Below are positions 16,950 to 26,333 of a stretch of 33,674 bases of DNA, piece after piece. Position numbers and translations under genes: made by a program. The notes below the pieces were generated by a model. It was given only the letters and a program-made list of their open reading frames with translations, was not told where the DNA came from and did not search any database. The stretch comes from Verrucomicrobiota bacterium (GTDB taxonomy: Bacteria; Verrucomicrobiota; Verrucomicrobiia; Limisphaerales; J093). Position 1 is the first letter of the stretch, and every line of letters starts with the position of its first letter. Location of the stretch: NCBI GenBank assembly GCA_016871715.1, contig VHCO01000058.1, positions 1 through 33,674 on the forward strand, written 5' to 3'.

Positions 16950-17073
16950 GGGGTCGTTGGATGACCCACGCATGTGCCACATCCCGTGGCTAAAAACAAG
17001 AGGCTTCCCGGTCACCGCGGGTTCGCGCATGCTCAGGCCCGTGCGAACCCATCGACCCCAATTCACTAGCCCC

Positions 17074-20000
17074 ATGAGAGAGACTGCCCTCTGCTGGTTG
17101 AGGCATCTGGTCTGGAGCCTGATCTGTTGGCCTCAGGTAGCCTTCACCGTTGAAGTTCTTGAACCGGCCAAATCGTTGCCCGTGACGCACGAAGTGGACG
17201 TGGTGGTGGTCGGGGGTAGCTCGGGCGGTGTGGCAGCAGCCGTGGAAGCCGCCCGGCACGGAGCTACCGTCTTCTTGGCCGCGCCTCGGCCTTATCTGGG
17301 TGAGGACATTTGCGCCACGTATCGCCTCTGGTTAGAGCCTGGGGAAGAACCGCTCACCGCGTTGGCCAAGGAGGTCTTTGCCCCCCCGGCACCGGTGGAG
17401 ACCATCCGCCCGGGCTTAGCGTTCACCTACACGGCCGATCGGGCTTCCTCCCCGAAGCACAAAGACACCACCCCACCGTCGCTCCTGGCGGATGGCAAGT
17501 GGCACAGCGCGCCGAGCCAAAGCGTCCAGTACGACGGCGAGGCCACATTGACGGTGGACTTGGGCCAGGAGCAAGCCCTTCGCCGCCTGAGTGTTCTGGT
17601 CTACCAGCGTCCTGCCGATTTCGAGGTCGCCCGGGTGGCCGTGTCGGTCAGCTCCGACTCGAGGACGTGGGAACCGTTGACGGTGCTCGAGAATGACCGA
17701 CTCGATCAAGGCGGCTTCGAGGCAACGGCCTTGGGACTCACGGCCTCCGTCGCCACCCGCGGACGCTACCTCAAATTGCACGTGAAAAAGGGGAGCCAGG
17801 CTAACCGCGTGTTGCTGGGCGAGATCGTCGTTGCCGGCGAGGATGACATCGCGCCGCCGCCGGTCGCGGAGGCTCCCCGCGCGGTGACTCCGATGCAAGT
17901 CAAGCGCGCGTTGGATCAGGCGCTCATCCAGGCCCAGGTGCCGTTCTTATACTCGAGCCTGGTGACCGAACTGCTCGAGGACCGCCACGAGCGGACCGCG
18001 GGAGTGGTGCTGGCGAATCGTTCCGGCCGTCAGGCCGTCATCGCCAAGGTCATTGTTGACGCCACCGAGCGAGCTACCGTGGCCCGGTTGGCCGGGGCGC
18101 GATTCAAGGTTGCGGCCGAGAAGGAACGGGTCTTCGAACGCATCGTGATTGGCGGCCAAGCGCGGAGCGTTCCTGGCCTGACGGTGCGCTCGCGGCCCAC
18201 GCCCTTGGCGATTGCCGATCGCGCCGGCGAACTCCATCGCGTGATCGAGTACCAACTGCGCCTGCCGCTGGAGTCCGACGGTTTTGCACCTCTGGCGGCG
18301 GCCGAGCAACTGGCACGAGACCTGACCTGGACGCCGGCGGCCGTCGACGCCTCGGAGGTCTTGTACCGGACGCCCTGGGATTCGATCCAGGCGCAGCGTC
18401 CGCACGTGGGCAAGTGGCCAGGTGCAGATCAGATCGAGGTCGAGTCGTTCCGGCCGGCGCAGGACGATCGCATCTTTGTGGTCGGCGGCTGTGGCGACCT
18501 CCCGCGCGAGGCAGTGGTTGAGCTGTTGCGTCCGATCCATCTGATGGCCGTCGGCGCGCGGATTGGCCGAGCCGCGGCCGCCGCAGCCAAGACGCTGCCC
18601 AAGCCGGAGGCGGTGCGGATGGCCAGCCGCACGCTCCAAGACGCGAGGCCCGGCCAAGTGCGCGAGATCAGCCCGTCCGTCAATCCCCGTCTGCCGGCTC
18701 GCACGGTGCCAGCCCCGGCCCACAGCCTGCCGGTCTTGGGCGAGTACGACGTGGTTGTGGTGGGCGGCGGCACGGGGGGGGCGCCGGCGGGCATCGGCGC
18801 GGGGCGTTGGGGAGCGAAGACCTTGGTGATCGAGTACCTCCACGCGCTGGGCGGGGTCGGCACCGCCGGCCTGATCAGCAGCTACTACCACGGCAACCGC
18901 GTGGGGTTCACTCGCGAGATTGACCGGGGCGTGGCGGCCTGGGAACCACCGGACCCGCGGACCAGCGGAGGCGGCTGGAACCCGGAACTCAAGAGCGAGT
19001 GGTATCGCCGTCAGTTGCGTCAAGCGGGTGTGGACATCTGGTATGGCGTGTTGGGTGCAGGCGCCGTGGTGGACCAAGGCCAGGTTCGCGGCGTGGTCGT
19101 GGCGACACCGGACGGACGCGGGGTCGTCTGGGCACGAGTGGTGGTCGATGCCACGGGCAACGCGGACATCGCCGCCGCGGCAGGGGCAACTTGCCGGTAC
19201 ACGGACGCCTCCGACGTGGCCGTGCAAGGAGCGGGCCTGCCGCCGCGCGAACTGGGCGCGCGTTACACCAACACCGATTACACGTTCGTGGACGACACGG
19301 ACATCGTGGACGTGTGGCGGCTGTTCGTGACCGCGCGACAGAAGTTCAAGCGGGCCTATGACCTCGGACAACTGGTGGCCACGCGCGAGCGGCGGCAAAT
19401 CGTGGGTGACCTGACGCTCTCCCCCATGGACATGGTGCTGGGCCGCACCCACCCGGACACCGTCGTGATTGCGCGAAGCAACTTCGACACCCACGGCTTC
19501 ATCGTGCACCCGATGTTTATGCTCCGGCCGCCGCACCGGGAGGACATCGACGTGCGGGTACCGTATCGCTGCCTGCTACCGCGCGGGCTCGAGGGCATCT
19601 TGGTCACCGGGCTCGGGATCAGCGCGCATCGCGACGCGGTCCCGGTGATTCGGATGCAACCGGATGTGCAGAACCAGGGCTATGCCGCGGGGGTAGCTGC
19701 CGCCATGATCGCGCAGCGTCGCGCGGGGACGCGGACCCTGGACGTCAAAGCCCTGCAACGGCACTTGGTCGAGATTGGCAACCTGCCGGCGAGCGTGCTG
19801 ACGGAGGTCGATCCTTTCCCTTTGCCGGCGGCCAAGATCGCGGAGGCTGTGGCGCGATTGGCCCACGATTACGAGGGCCTCGAGACGGTGCTGGTCGAGC
19901 CGGAGACAGCCAAACCCTTGTTGCGCGAGCGACTGGCTCAGGCAACGAGCGAGGCCAGTCGCCTGATCTACGCGCATGTCCTCGGGATGCTCGGCGATTC

Positions 20001-20559
20001 AGCCGGAGCCGAGACCTTGGTGGCGGCCGTGGCAACGGCCGAGTGGGACAAAGGCTGGCGTTACACTGGGATGGGTCAATTCGGTCCCTGCATGAGCCCC
20101 CTCGACAGCTTCGTCATCGCCTTGGGCCGAAGCGGCGACCCGCGCGCCTTGGCCCCAATCCTGGACAAGACACGCGCGCTGAACGAGCGGAGTCAGTTCT
20201 CCCATTTCCGGGCAGTCGCCATGGCTTTAGAGGCCTTGGGCCAGGCAGCGGCGGCGCCCGTCCTCGCCGAGTTGCTCGCGAAGCCCGGGCTGACCGGTCA
20301 TGCCGTCACCGACCTCCCGACGGCACTGCAGCGGAATCCTGGCAGTGGCACCGACACCACCACGCGCAATCAGGCCCTATCCGAACTGGTCTTGGCGCGG
20401 GCGTTGTATCGCTGTGGCGACCATCAAGGGCTAGGGGAACGCATCCTCCGGGAGTATGCGCGCGATCTGCATGGGCTCTACGCGCGCCACGCCCAGGCCG
20501 TCCTAGGCGAACCTCGCTCCCGCCCCCCCACGCATCCCGTTTCTGCCGTGAAGCACTGA
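17074..20559 (+). CDS. Exported tandem FAD-dependent oxidoreductase with C-terminal HEAT-like region
   Basis: A 1161-residue protein starting at 17074; the frame is open upstream without meaning. After a short hydrophobic leader come two FAD_oxidored-type units. The first dinucleotide-binding motif is VDVVVVGGSSGGVAAAVEA (about 41-59). An inserted beta-sandwich resembling a discoidin/F5-8C domain spans about 118-256 (SVQYDGEATLTVDLG, YLKLHVKKGS). The first unit then resumes with SGRQAVIAKVIVDATERA, where the usual ATG triplet is ATE. The second unit begins near residue 556 with YDVVVVGGGTGGAPAGIGA and keeps VVVDATGNAD. From about 940 on, short helical repeats follow (LGMLGDSAGAETLVAAVA, MALEALGQAAAAPVLAELL), like HEAT repeats. 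Substrate unknown; PVC relatives are thought to act on sugars. One half may be structural only. Confidence 0.88.
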   Translation: MRETALCWLRHLVWSLICWPQVAFTVEVLEPAKSLPVTHEVDVVVVGGSSGGVAAAVEAARHGATVFLAAPRPYLGEDICATYRLWLEPGEEPLTALAKEVFAPPAPVETIRPGLAFTYTADRASSPKHKDTTPPSLLADGKWHSAPSQSVQYDGEATLTVDLGQEQALRRLSVLVYQRPADFEVARVAVSVSSDSRTWEPLTVLENDRLDQGGFEATALGLTASVATRGRYLKLHVKKGSQANRVLLGEIVVAGEDDIAPPPVAEAPRAVTPMQVKRALDQALIQAQVPFLYSSLVTELLEDRHERTAGVVLANRSGRQAVIAKVIVDATERATVARLAGARFKVAAEKERVFERIVIGGQARSVPGLTVRSRPTPLAIADRAGELHRVIEYQLRLPLESDGFAPLAAAEQLARDLTWTPAAVDASEVLYRTPWDSIQAQRPHVGKWPGADQIEVESFRPAQDDRIFVVGGCGDLPREAVVELLRPIHLMAVGARIGRAAAAAAKTLPKPEAVRMASRTLQDARPGQVREISPSVNPRLPARTVPAPAHSLPVLGEYDVVVVGGGTGGAPAGIGAGRWGAKTLVIEYLHALGGVGTAGLISSYYHGNRVGFTREIDRGVAAWEPPDPRTSGGGWNPELKSEWYRRQLRQAGVDIWYGVLGAGAVVDQGQVRGVVVATPDGRGVVWARVVVDATGNADIAAAAGATCRYTDASDVAVQGAGLPPRELGARYTNTDYTFVDDTDIVDVWRLFVTARQKFKRAYDLGQLVATRERRQIVGDLTLSPMDMVLGRTHPDTVVIARSNFDTHGFIVHPMFMLRPPHREDIDVRVPYRCLLPRGLEGILVTGLGISAHRDAVPVIRMQPDVQNQGYAAGVAAAMIAQRRAGTRTLDVKALQRHLVEIGNLPASVLTEVDPFPLPAAKIAEAVARLAHDYEGLETVLVEPETAKPLLRERLAQATSEASRLIYAHVLGMLGDSAGAETLVAAVATAEWDKGWRYTGMGQFGPCMSPLDSFVIALGRSGDPRALAPILDKTRALNERSQFSHFRAVAMALEALGQAAAAPVLAELLAKPGLTGHAVTDLPTALQRNPGSGTDTTTRNQALSELVLARALYRCGDHQGLGERILREYARDLHGLYARHAQAVLGEPRSRPPTHPVSAVKH

Positions 20560-20622
20560 CGCTCGTCCGCAAGGCAGCCCAACGCTCACGCTGGCCCGGA
20601 GTCTGGAAGAACCGCACCCATC

Positions 20623-23600
20623 TCAACCGCTGGCTCCCGGCGGCTCGACGGGAGCTGCGTCCGAGGAAAACACGCTCGAGTAAACGCGGCGCAGGTTGGC
20701 CCGGTATCGCGCGACCGCGCGCATGAAATCCTCGGCCTGGGCAAAGCCGCAGCGCACCGCCACCCGGTAGAGCGGCGCCGGGTCATCGGGCAACTCCGTC
20801 TCGCCTTCATAACTCCACCGGCGCAGGATCCCCTCGACCCGCCGCAACTTCCGGAAGTTCAGGATCAAGCGGTCCGCGGCCGCAGCGGGCAAGCCGCCTT
20901 CGTCGCGGGCACGTCGCAGGGCTTCGAGGGTGTTGGGCTCCAGCCAACCGTGACCGAGGCAAAGGGTCTGAGCGATGAATTCGGCATCCATGAGTCCGCC
21001 CACGCCGGTCTTGATGGCCAGGGCGTCTTTGCCCGGCGGGGTGCGCTCTTTCTCGATGCGCAGGCGCATCTGGTCGATCTCCTGACGCCAGGCCGGATCG
21101 CTGGCCGGTTTGGCTGCCGTGGCGGGTTGGCTGAAATCGGCCAACTGCGCCACCAACGCTTCGAAGCAGACGCCCACTCGACTGTTCCCGGCGACCCACC
21201 GCGCGCGAGAGATGGCCTGAATCTCCCAAAGCCGACCCCGCTGCCGATAGTACTCGCCGTACGCCGCCAGCGTGTTCACCAGCAGACCTTTCTCGCCATC
21301 GGGCCGCAACCGCGCATCGAGTTGAAAGGCCACCCCCAATTCCGTTTTCGCCGAGACCAACTCGATCACCTCGACCGCCACCCGCTGCAGCGCGGCCAGC
21401 GAGCGCGTCCGGTCCGACGCCACAAAGAGAATGTCCAAGTCCGATCCATAGTTGAGCTCGCGCCCGCCGAGTTTGCCCAGGCCAATGATAGCCAGAGGCG
21501 GCTTGCGGAACTTGTGTCGGCGCAGGACCGCCTCGAGCGCGTACTGCAAACAGGCATCGGCCAACGCCGATAACTCGACCAGGTTCTGCTCGAAATCGGC
21601 CAGGCCCAAAATGTCCCGTAGGCCAATGCGCATCAGCTCGGTCTGGTGGTAGCGCCGCAACCACTGCGGTTGGTCGGCGTCGGCGATCCCGTGGCGCAGG
21701 TCGGCCAACGTCTGTTCCGCTGACTTCGCCCGACGCAGGTAACCGCTCAACTCGAGTTCATCCACCAAATCGGGCGTGCGAATGGCGGTCTCCGCAAGAA
21801 ACTCCGACCGATCGAACAACAACACCAGCAGCTCGAACAACGAAGGATTCGTCACCCAGGTCTCGAACAGGAGCGCCCGCGCCCCATAAGCGCCAATGAA
21901 ACTGTCCAACCGCGCCACAACGCGGTCTGGATCCGAAAGCCAGCGCGCCTGCGGATCGCCATCGGCCAACCCGGGCGAGGGCCCCAGCTCGGGCCGATCC
22001 CGCCGCGGGCACAGCGACAGCAGCCGCGCCACCAGTTGCCGGCCAAAATCCTCCGTGCGAGGCGAGACGTGCCCAAAGCCCGGCCCCTGCACCAACGCCG
22101 TGATCAACCGCAGGGCCTTGTCCGGATCGCGAAAGGCGTGGTTGGCCAACAGGGTGCGCCAGACCGACTCGTTGGCCTCGAACGGCGGCAAGTCCACCGT
22201 GGACGCAGGCGCCTCCAACTGCAGCAACCCCTCGTAAGCGGCGCGCACCCGCCGTCGGTGCCCCGCCAGGGCCGCCTCGAACTCCGCCTGCGAGGCAAAA
22301 CCCATCAGACTCGCCAAGCGTCGGCGCGCCGCTCGGTCTTCAGGAATCGTGTGGGTCTGGAGGTTGTTCTCCATTTGGAGCCGATGCTCGAGCGCGCGCA
22401 GGAACTCGTACGCCTGGGTCAGATCGGTGGCGACTTGCGCGGGCAACAATTCGTAGCGAACGAGCTTGGTCAACGCGGACACGGTTTGTGGATCGGCAAG
22501 GAACGGCTGTTTGCCGACGTGCAGAGTCTGAAGCGCCTGAGCGATGAACTCGATCTCGCGAATGCCGCCCCGGCCGAGCTTCACGTTGCGCTCCAACTCC
22601 CCCGTCCGAACCACTTCGTTTTCGATCCGCTGCTTCATGCTCGCAATCTCACGCAGCGCTTGCTCGCTCAGCAGCCGCGGATAGCGAAACGGTTGAACCG
22701 TCTCGAGAAACTCGCCCGCCAAAGCCCGGTCACCCGCCACACACCGCGCCTTGATCAGCATCATCCGCTCCCAGGTCTGGCCCCACTGCGCGTAGTAATT
22801 CTCGTAACTGGCCAGCGACCGAGCCAACGGCCCGTGGTTTCCTTCCGGACGAAGGCGCAGATCGATCCGATACAACATGCCTTCGGGCGTCAACCGGCCC
22901 ACCTCAGCCACAAACGCCTCGGCCAATCGCTTGAAAAACTGGTGGTTGGCCAGGCCTTTGGGGGGAGCCCCACCCGGCCGCGGCGCCTCCCGGCCCACCG
23001 CGCCTTCTTCGCTGTAGACGAAGAGGACGTCGACGTCGGAGCTGTAGTTGAGTTCTTGCCCGCCCAGCTTGCCCAAACCCAACACGCAGAAACGCGTCGG
23101 CTGCCAGTCCCCTTCGGCATCTAAGTGCCACGGCCGGCCCAACCGCTCGCCCAAATCGTGCCCGACCAAACGGAACACCGACTGGAGACAAACCTCGGCC
23201 AGATCGGATAACTCGCGTGTGATCTCGCCGACCGCCGCCAGTTGGGCTAGGTCCCGGGCGGCAATGCGCAGCATCTGACGCTGCTTGAACAGGCGCAACT
23301 TGCCAAAGGCCCTGTCCAGCTCCCGCTGCCGCATCAGCGGCTCGAGCCAGGCGTCCACTTCCTGGCGCCAATCAGGGGCGTGCCCAGGCAATTTGAGCCG
23401 ATCAAGCTCCAGCAGCCCCGGCAACCAGTCCGGATGGGCCAGCAACAGTTCGCCCGAGGCCTGCGAACCGCCCAACAGCGCGCCTAAGACCCGCCCCTGT
23501 TCGGCCGTGAGGGCAGCCAAAGCGGATGCCTGGTCCGTCTCCCTCAACAGTCCAAGGAAGTGTCGCGCCCGATCTGGATCGGCGCCCGCAACGACGTCGT

Positions 23601-23682
23601 AGCTCAAGGTGGAGTCCGTTTCGCGATGGACGGTAGCCTGCCGGAGCGCGACCCACGGCTCAAGGCGGAAAGGACAGAACAC
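20623..23682 (-). CDS. glnE: Bifunctional glutamine synthetase adenylyltransferase/adenylyl-removing enzyme
   Basis: GlnE adds AMP to glutamine synthetase and removes it by phosphorolysis, adjusting nitrogen assimilation to glutamine and PII status. The 1019-residue length fits the family. Two nucleotidyltransferase domains are visible. The N-terminal de-adenylylating one has GLGKLGGQELNYSSDVDVLF with D216 and D218; the C-terminal adenylylating one has GLGKLGGRELNYGSDLDILF with D748 and D750. RIDLRLRPEGNHGPL and QLDARLRPDGEKGLL are the paired downstream motifs. GRGGIREIEFIAQ and TGVGGLMDAEFIAQ are the linked helical-domain motifs. Start is a GTG at 23682; internal GTG codons could also serve. 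It is the last gene of a minus-strand run, 55 bases after the cupin. No glnA or glnB is in the window. Confidence 0.96.
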   Translation of the reverse strand: MFCPFRLEPWVALRQATVHRETDSTLSYDVVAGADPDRARHFLGLLRETDQASALAALTAEQGRVLGALLGGSQASGELLLAHPDWLPGLLELDRLKLPGHAPDWRQEVDAWLEPLMRQRELDRAFGKLRLFKQRQMLRIAARDLAQLAAVGEITRELSDLAEVCLQSVFRLVGHDLGERLGRPWHLDAEGDWQPTRFCVLGLGKLGGQELNYSSDVDVLFVYSEEGAVGREAPRPGGAPPKGLANHQFFKRLAEAFVAEVGRLTPEGMLYRIDLRLRPEGNHGPLARSLASYENYYAQWGQTWERMMLIKARCVAGDRALAGEFLETVQPFRYPRLLSEQALREIASMKQRIENEVVRTGELERNVKLGRGGIREIEFIAQALQTLHVGKQPFLADPQTVSALTKLVRYELLPAQVATDLTQAYEFLRALEHRLQMENNLQTHTIPEDRAARRRLASLMGFASQAEFEAALAGHRRRVRAAYEGLLQLEAPASTVDLPPFEANESVWRTLLANHAFRDPDKALRLITALVQGPGFGHVSPRTEDFGRQLVARLLSLCPRRDRPELGPSPGLADGDPQARWLSDPDRVVARLDSFIGAYGARALLFETWVTNPSLFELLVLLFDRSEFLAETAIRTPDLVDELELSGYLRRAKSAEQTLADLRHGIADADQPQWLRRYHQTELMRIGLRDILGLADFEQNLVELSALADACLQYALEAVLRRHKFRKPPLAIIGLGKLGGRELNYGSDLDILFVASDRTRSLAALQRVAVEVIELVSAKTELGVAFQLDARLRPDGEKGLLVNTLAAYGEYYRQRGRLWEIQAISRARWVAGNSRVGVCFEALVAQLADFSQPATAAKPASDPAWRQEIDQMRLRIEKERTPPGKDALAIKTGVGGLMDAEFIAQTLCLGHGWLEPNTLEALRRARDEGGLPAAAADRLILNFRKLRRVEGILRRWSYEGETELPDDPAPLYRVAVRCGFAQAEDFMRAVARYRANLRRVYSSVFSSDAAPVEPPGASG

Positions 23683-23737
23683 GCCCGCCGCACACCCCTA
23701 CTCAAGAGTCCCTGAGATCGACGACAAGTCGGCGCGC

Positions 23738-24079
23738 TCAGTCGAACCACTCGTCGCTAGGGTCAAAGGCTGGGATCGGGATGTTCAGCAACCGCAACGC
23801 CCCCACCGCGCGATGGCGGCAACCGGGCTTGATCAGGACCGCCGTCAGCGGCTTGACTGGGTAGCGCTTGCCGTCCAACTCGACCGACCCGTGCCCCTCG
23901 AGGACGATGTAGATCTCCGTCATTCGCTTGTGGTAGTGCGTCTGTGCATCCGCCCGAATGTCCACCAGATGCACGGTGGCCACCCCGTTCTCCGGCACAG
24001 CGAAGGCACGCCGGGCCTCCCCGCAGGGGCAAGGCACGCCCCCCACCTCGTCCAATTGTGCCATCAGGAAGTTTTGCAT
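23738..24079 (-). CDS. Small cupin-domain protein
   Basis: A 113-residue single-domain cupin. The start at 24079 (MQNFLMAQLDEVGGVPC) is chosen because the open frame upstream overlaps the sulfatase gene. The metal-binding first cupin motif is THYHKRMTEIYIVLEGHG, giving two His and one Glu, and the second motif with its histidine is IKPGCRHRAVG. PCPCGEARRAF near the N-terminus is a local Cys-rich touch seen in some PVC relatives. It likely binds a divalent metal; whether it is an isomerase, a dioxygenase-like enzyme or a sugar sensor is unknown. It begins 10 bases after the sulfatase stop, so the two are almost certainly one transcript, and glnE follows. Confidence 0.85.
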   Translation of the reverse strand: MQNFLMAQLDEVGGVPCPCGEARRAFAVPENGVATVHLVDIRADAQTHYHKRMTEIYIVLEGHGSVELDGKRYPVKPLTAVLIKPGCRHRAVGALRLLNIPIPAFDPSDEWFD

Positions 24080-24089
24080 AGCGGTTCGG

Positions 24090-26099
24090 CTAAGGCGTGT
24101 GGGTTCTGGGCTGGCCGGCCTGGGCCGCCTCATGCTCCGGCGCCAACAGGCTGACCAGGGGCGCCAGGCTGAAATACAGGTACAAGTAAGGGTCTTCCTG
24201 TTGGCGTGCGGCGGCGCGGGCCAGCGTCCGCTGGATCGCGGGCAAGGCTGGCCGAGCTTGGCTGCCCAACTCCTGTAGCGCACGAGCTGCCTGCAGGGCC
24301 GCATCGAGATCCGCACCTTCCAATTCCCGACTGAGCACCGTCAGTGCGGGTTCGACTTCCCCAAGCGCTGCCAGCGACGCGGCCGCTTCGATGCGGACCG
24401 GCAGCGCAGCGTCACTGAGGGCGGTTCTCAGGGCCGCCCGCGCCGGGTCGGCGACCGATCGATCGAGCGTGACGGCAGCACGCAGGCCCACCGCCGCCCA
24501 AAAACGGACGGCGCTGTCGCGGTAACCGAGGAGCTCGAGTTGCGCCGGGCCCGCGCCCAAACGGCCCACCACGTCTGCCGCGGCCAGGATTCGGGGCAGG
24601 TCGTAGGCCTTCGGATCCTGGGCCATCTCCCACAGCGTGCGATCGCGACTCCGCGCCCAGGCGTCCCACTCGGGCAAGAATCCCAAGTCCAGACTCTCGA
24701 GTTGCCATTGGCGGAGTTGGTGGCGGAGGTTCTCGAGGGTGGCGCGGTGGCCCGGCGAGGCAGCCAGGTTGTGGATCTGCTGGGGATCGACCTGAGTATC
24801 GTAGAGTTCCTCGAGCGGCTTGGTCGGGCCCGCATAGGCGAGTTGGACGGCATCGAGTTCACCGGCCACAGCCAGGCGCCTGATCTCGCGACGCAAGTCG
24901 GCCTGGTCCGAGTACCCTTCGGGTTGGTTGAGGGAACGGTGGGGCTGGTAATTGCGGACATAGAGGAATCGAGCGTCGCGCACCGACCGCGACAGATCGT
25001 AGGCCTCGTCGACGCGATCCCGCGCGCCGAACACGTAACGACGCGGTGGACCCGCCGCGGCACCCAGAAAGGCGTGCCCCTGCAAGTACGCCGGCAACGC
25101 CGCGCCAGCGAGACTCAGGACCGTGGGGGCGAAATCCACGAAACTGACCAGCCGATCGATGGCGGCTCCGGGAGCGGCAGGGGCGAGGGACTGGAACCGG
25201 TCGGGAAAGCGAATCAGCAAGGGCACGTGCAGGCCGGAGTCGTAGAGGGTGCGTTTGCCCCGAGGCAGCCCCTGCCCATGGTCAGAGAAGAAGAACACGA
25301 TCGTGCTGTGGGCCAGGCCGTCGGCCTCGAGTTCACCCAGGATGCGGCCGACCTCGAGGTCCATAGCCGTGATGCAATCGTAGTAGCGGGCCAGGGTACG
25401 CCGGGCGGTGGGTGTGTCCGGGTAGTAAGGCGGCACCGGAGCGCGTTCGGGGTCGTGGCGTTGGCCCGGAGCAAGACGGCGGCCGAGCTCGCGCTCGAAT
25501 TGCTCGAAAGACCAAACGCTGGCACGCGACTGATGAGTCTCCTCGAGGTTGATCACGCTGAAGAAGGGCTGGCCGGGCGCGCGTTGGCGCCAGTGAGCTT
25601 GCGGACTGCACACGTCCCAGGACTCCCGAATCAGGTCCGGTTCGCGACGAGTGTTATAGTCGGTCTTGACCTGGTTCGAGCAGAAGTAGCCCAAGCGACG
25701 GAGGTAGCTGGGGAAACCATGGAACTGCGCCGGGATGGGAAAGCGCGAGCGGAGGTTCTGCGTGTTGAGCGAGGTAGCGTAGAGGCCCGTGATCAAACAC
25801 GACCGCGCCGGCGAACACACCGGAGCCGTAGCGAAGGCGCGCGTGTAGCGCACGCTTCCGCCGGCAAAGCGGTCCAGATGCGGCGTGTGCGCGTACGCAT
25901 CGCCATAGCAGCCCAGGTGGGGACCCATGTCTTCGCACGTGATCCAAAGCACGTTCGGGCGCGGTTCGATATCTCGACCCGCCGACGACGCGCTCGGGCT
26001 CTCGCCCGCGCGCGCCAGGCCGAGGCCAGCGACGAGGAACCATGGGGCAAAAGGCAGCGAAAACCGCCGCGATCCGTTTCGGGCGAGGCAACGAGTCAT
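24090..26099 (-). CDS. Exported formylglycine sulfatase, N-sulfoglucosamine sulfohydrolase-like, with C-terminal helical repeats
   Basis: Arylsulfatase-family hydrolase of 669 residues from the ATG at 26099 (MTRCLARNGSRRF, then the signal segment FAPWFLVAGLGLARAG). The metal site starts at NVLWITCEDMGPHLGCYGD. The formylglycine site is C95 in APVCSPARSCL (CxPxR), to be oxidised by a formylglycine-generating enzyme that is not in this window. VFFFSDHGQGLPRGKRTLYD is the second metal-binding block. Heparan N-sulfatase-like and related PVC sulfatases share this layout, but the sulfated sugar cannot be predicted. The last 190 residues are alanine/leucine-rich helices (AASLAALGEVEPALTVL) like HEAT repeats. 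Divergent from the DUF2723 gene; cupin follows at once. Confidence 0.92.
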   Translation of the reverse strand: MTRCLARNGSRRFSLPFAPWFLVAGLGLARAGESPSASSAGRDIEPRPNVLWITCEDMGPHLGCYGDAYAHTPHLDRFAGGSVRYTRAFATAPVCSPARSCLITGLYATSLNTQNLRSRFPIPAQFHGFPSYLRRLGYFCSNQVKTDYNTRREPDLIRESWDVCSPQAHWRQRAPGQPFFSVINLEETHQSRASVWSFEQFERELGRRLAPGQRHDPERAPVPPYYPDTPTARRTLARYYDCITAMDLEVGRILGELEADGLAHSTIVFFFSDHGQGLPRGKRTLYDSGLHVPLLIRFPDRFQSLAPAAPGAAIDRLVSFVDFAPTVLSLAGAALPAYLQGHAFLGAAAGPPRRYVFGARDRVDEAYDLSRSVRDARFLYVRNYQPHRSLNQPEGYSDQADLRREIRRLAVAGELDAVQLAYAGPTKPLEELYDTQVDPQQIHNLAASPGHRATLENLRHQLRQWQLESLDLGFLPEWDAWARSRDRTLWEMAQDPKAYDLPRILAAADVVGRLGAGPAQLELLGYRDSAVRFWAAVGLRAAVTLDRSVADPARAALRTALSDAALPVRIEAAASLAALGEVEPALTVLSRELEGADLDAALQAARALQELGSQARPALPAIQRTLARAAARQQEDPYLYLYFSLAPLVSLLAPEHEAAQAGQPRTHTP

Positions 26100-26333
26100 A
26101 GGCGCATGCGGTGTGACGGCCGTTTGTTCCGTGAACTCAATGAGCTGAGGGATTACCAGACCAGGCTGCGGATGCAAATCCGAATCGGGGCGGCGGCGGG
26201 CGGCGGCGCGTCCCCGGCGGCCAGGCCCACGGCGGAGGGGCAGCCCCCCGGGAGTGCTGCGACCGGCTCCCAGCGGTGTATAACCTTGCCAAATCGCCAG
26301 GATCTGGGTTCAACTCGGGGCGTACCTGAGACT

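Noticed and set aside
17947..19536. 529-codon antisense open frame within the FAD oxidoreductase
   Set aside because: His/Arg-rich shadow with no motif; the plus strand carries both FAD-binding signatures.
24540..26333. Long N-terminal extension of the DUF2723 protein
   Set aside because: It runs antisense through the sulfatase; the membrane protein begins at the ATG at 26334.
26271..26333. Promoter for the DUF2723 gene with TATAAC at 26279
   Set aside because: No matching -35 box at normal spacing; too weak to list as a feature.
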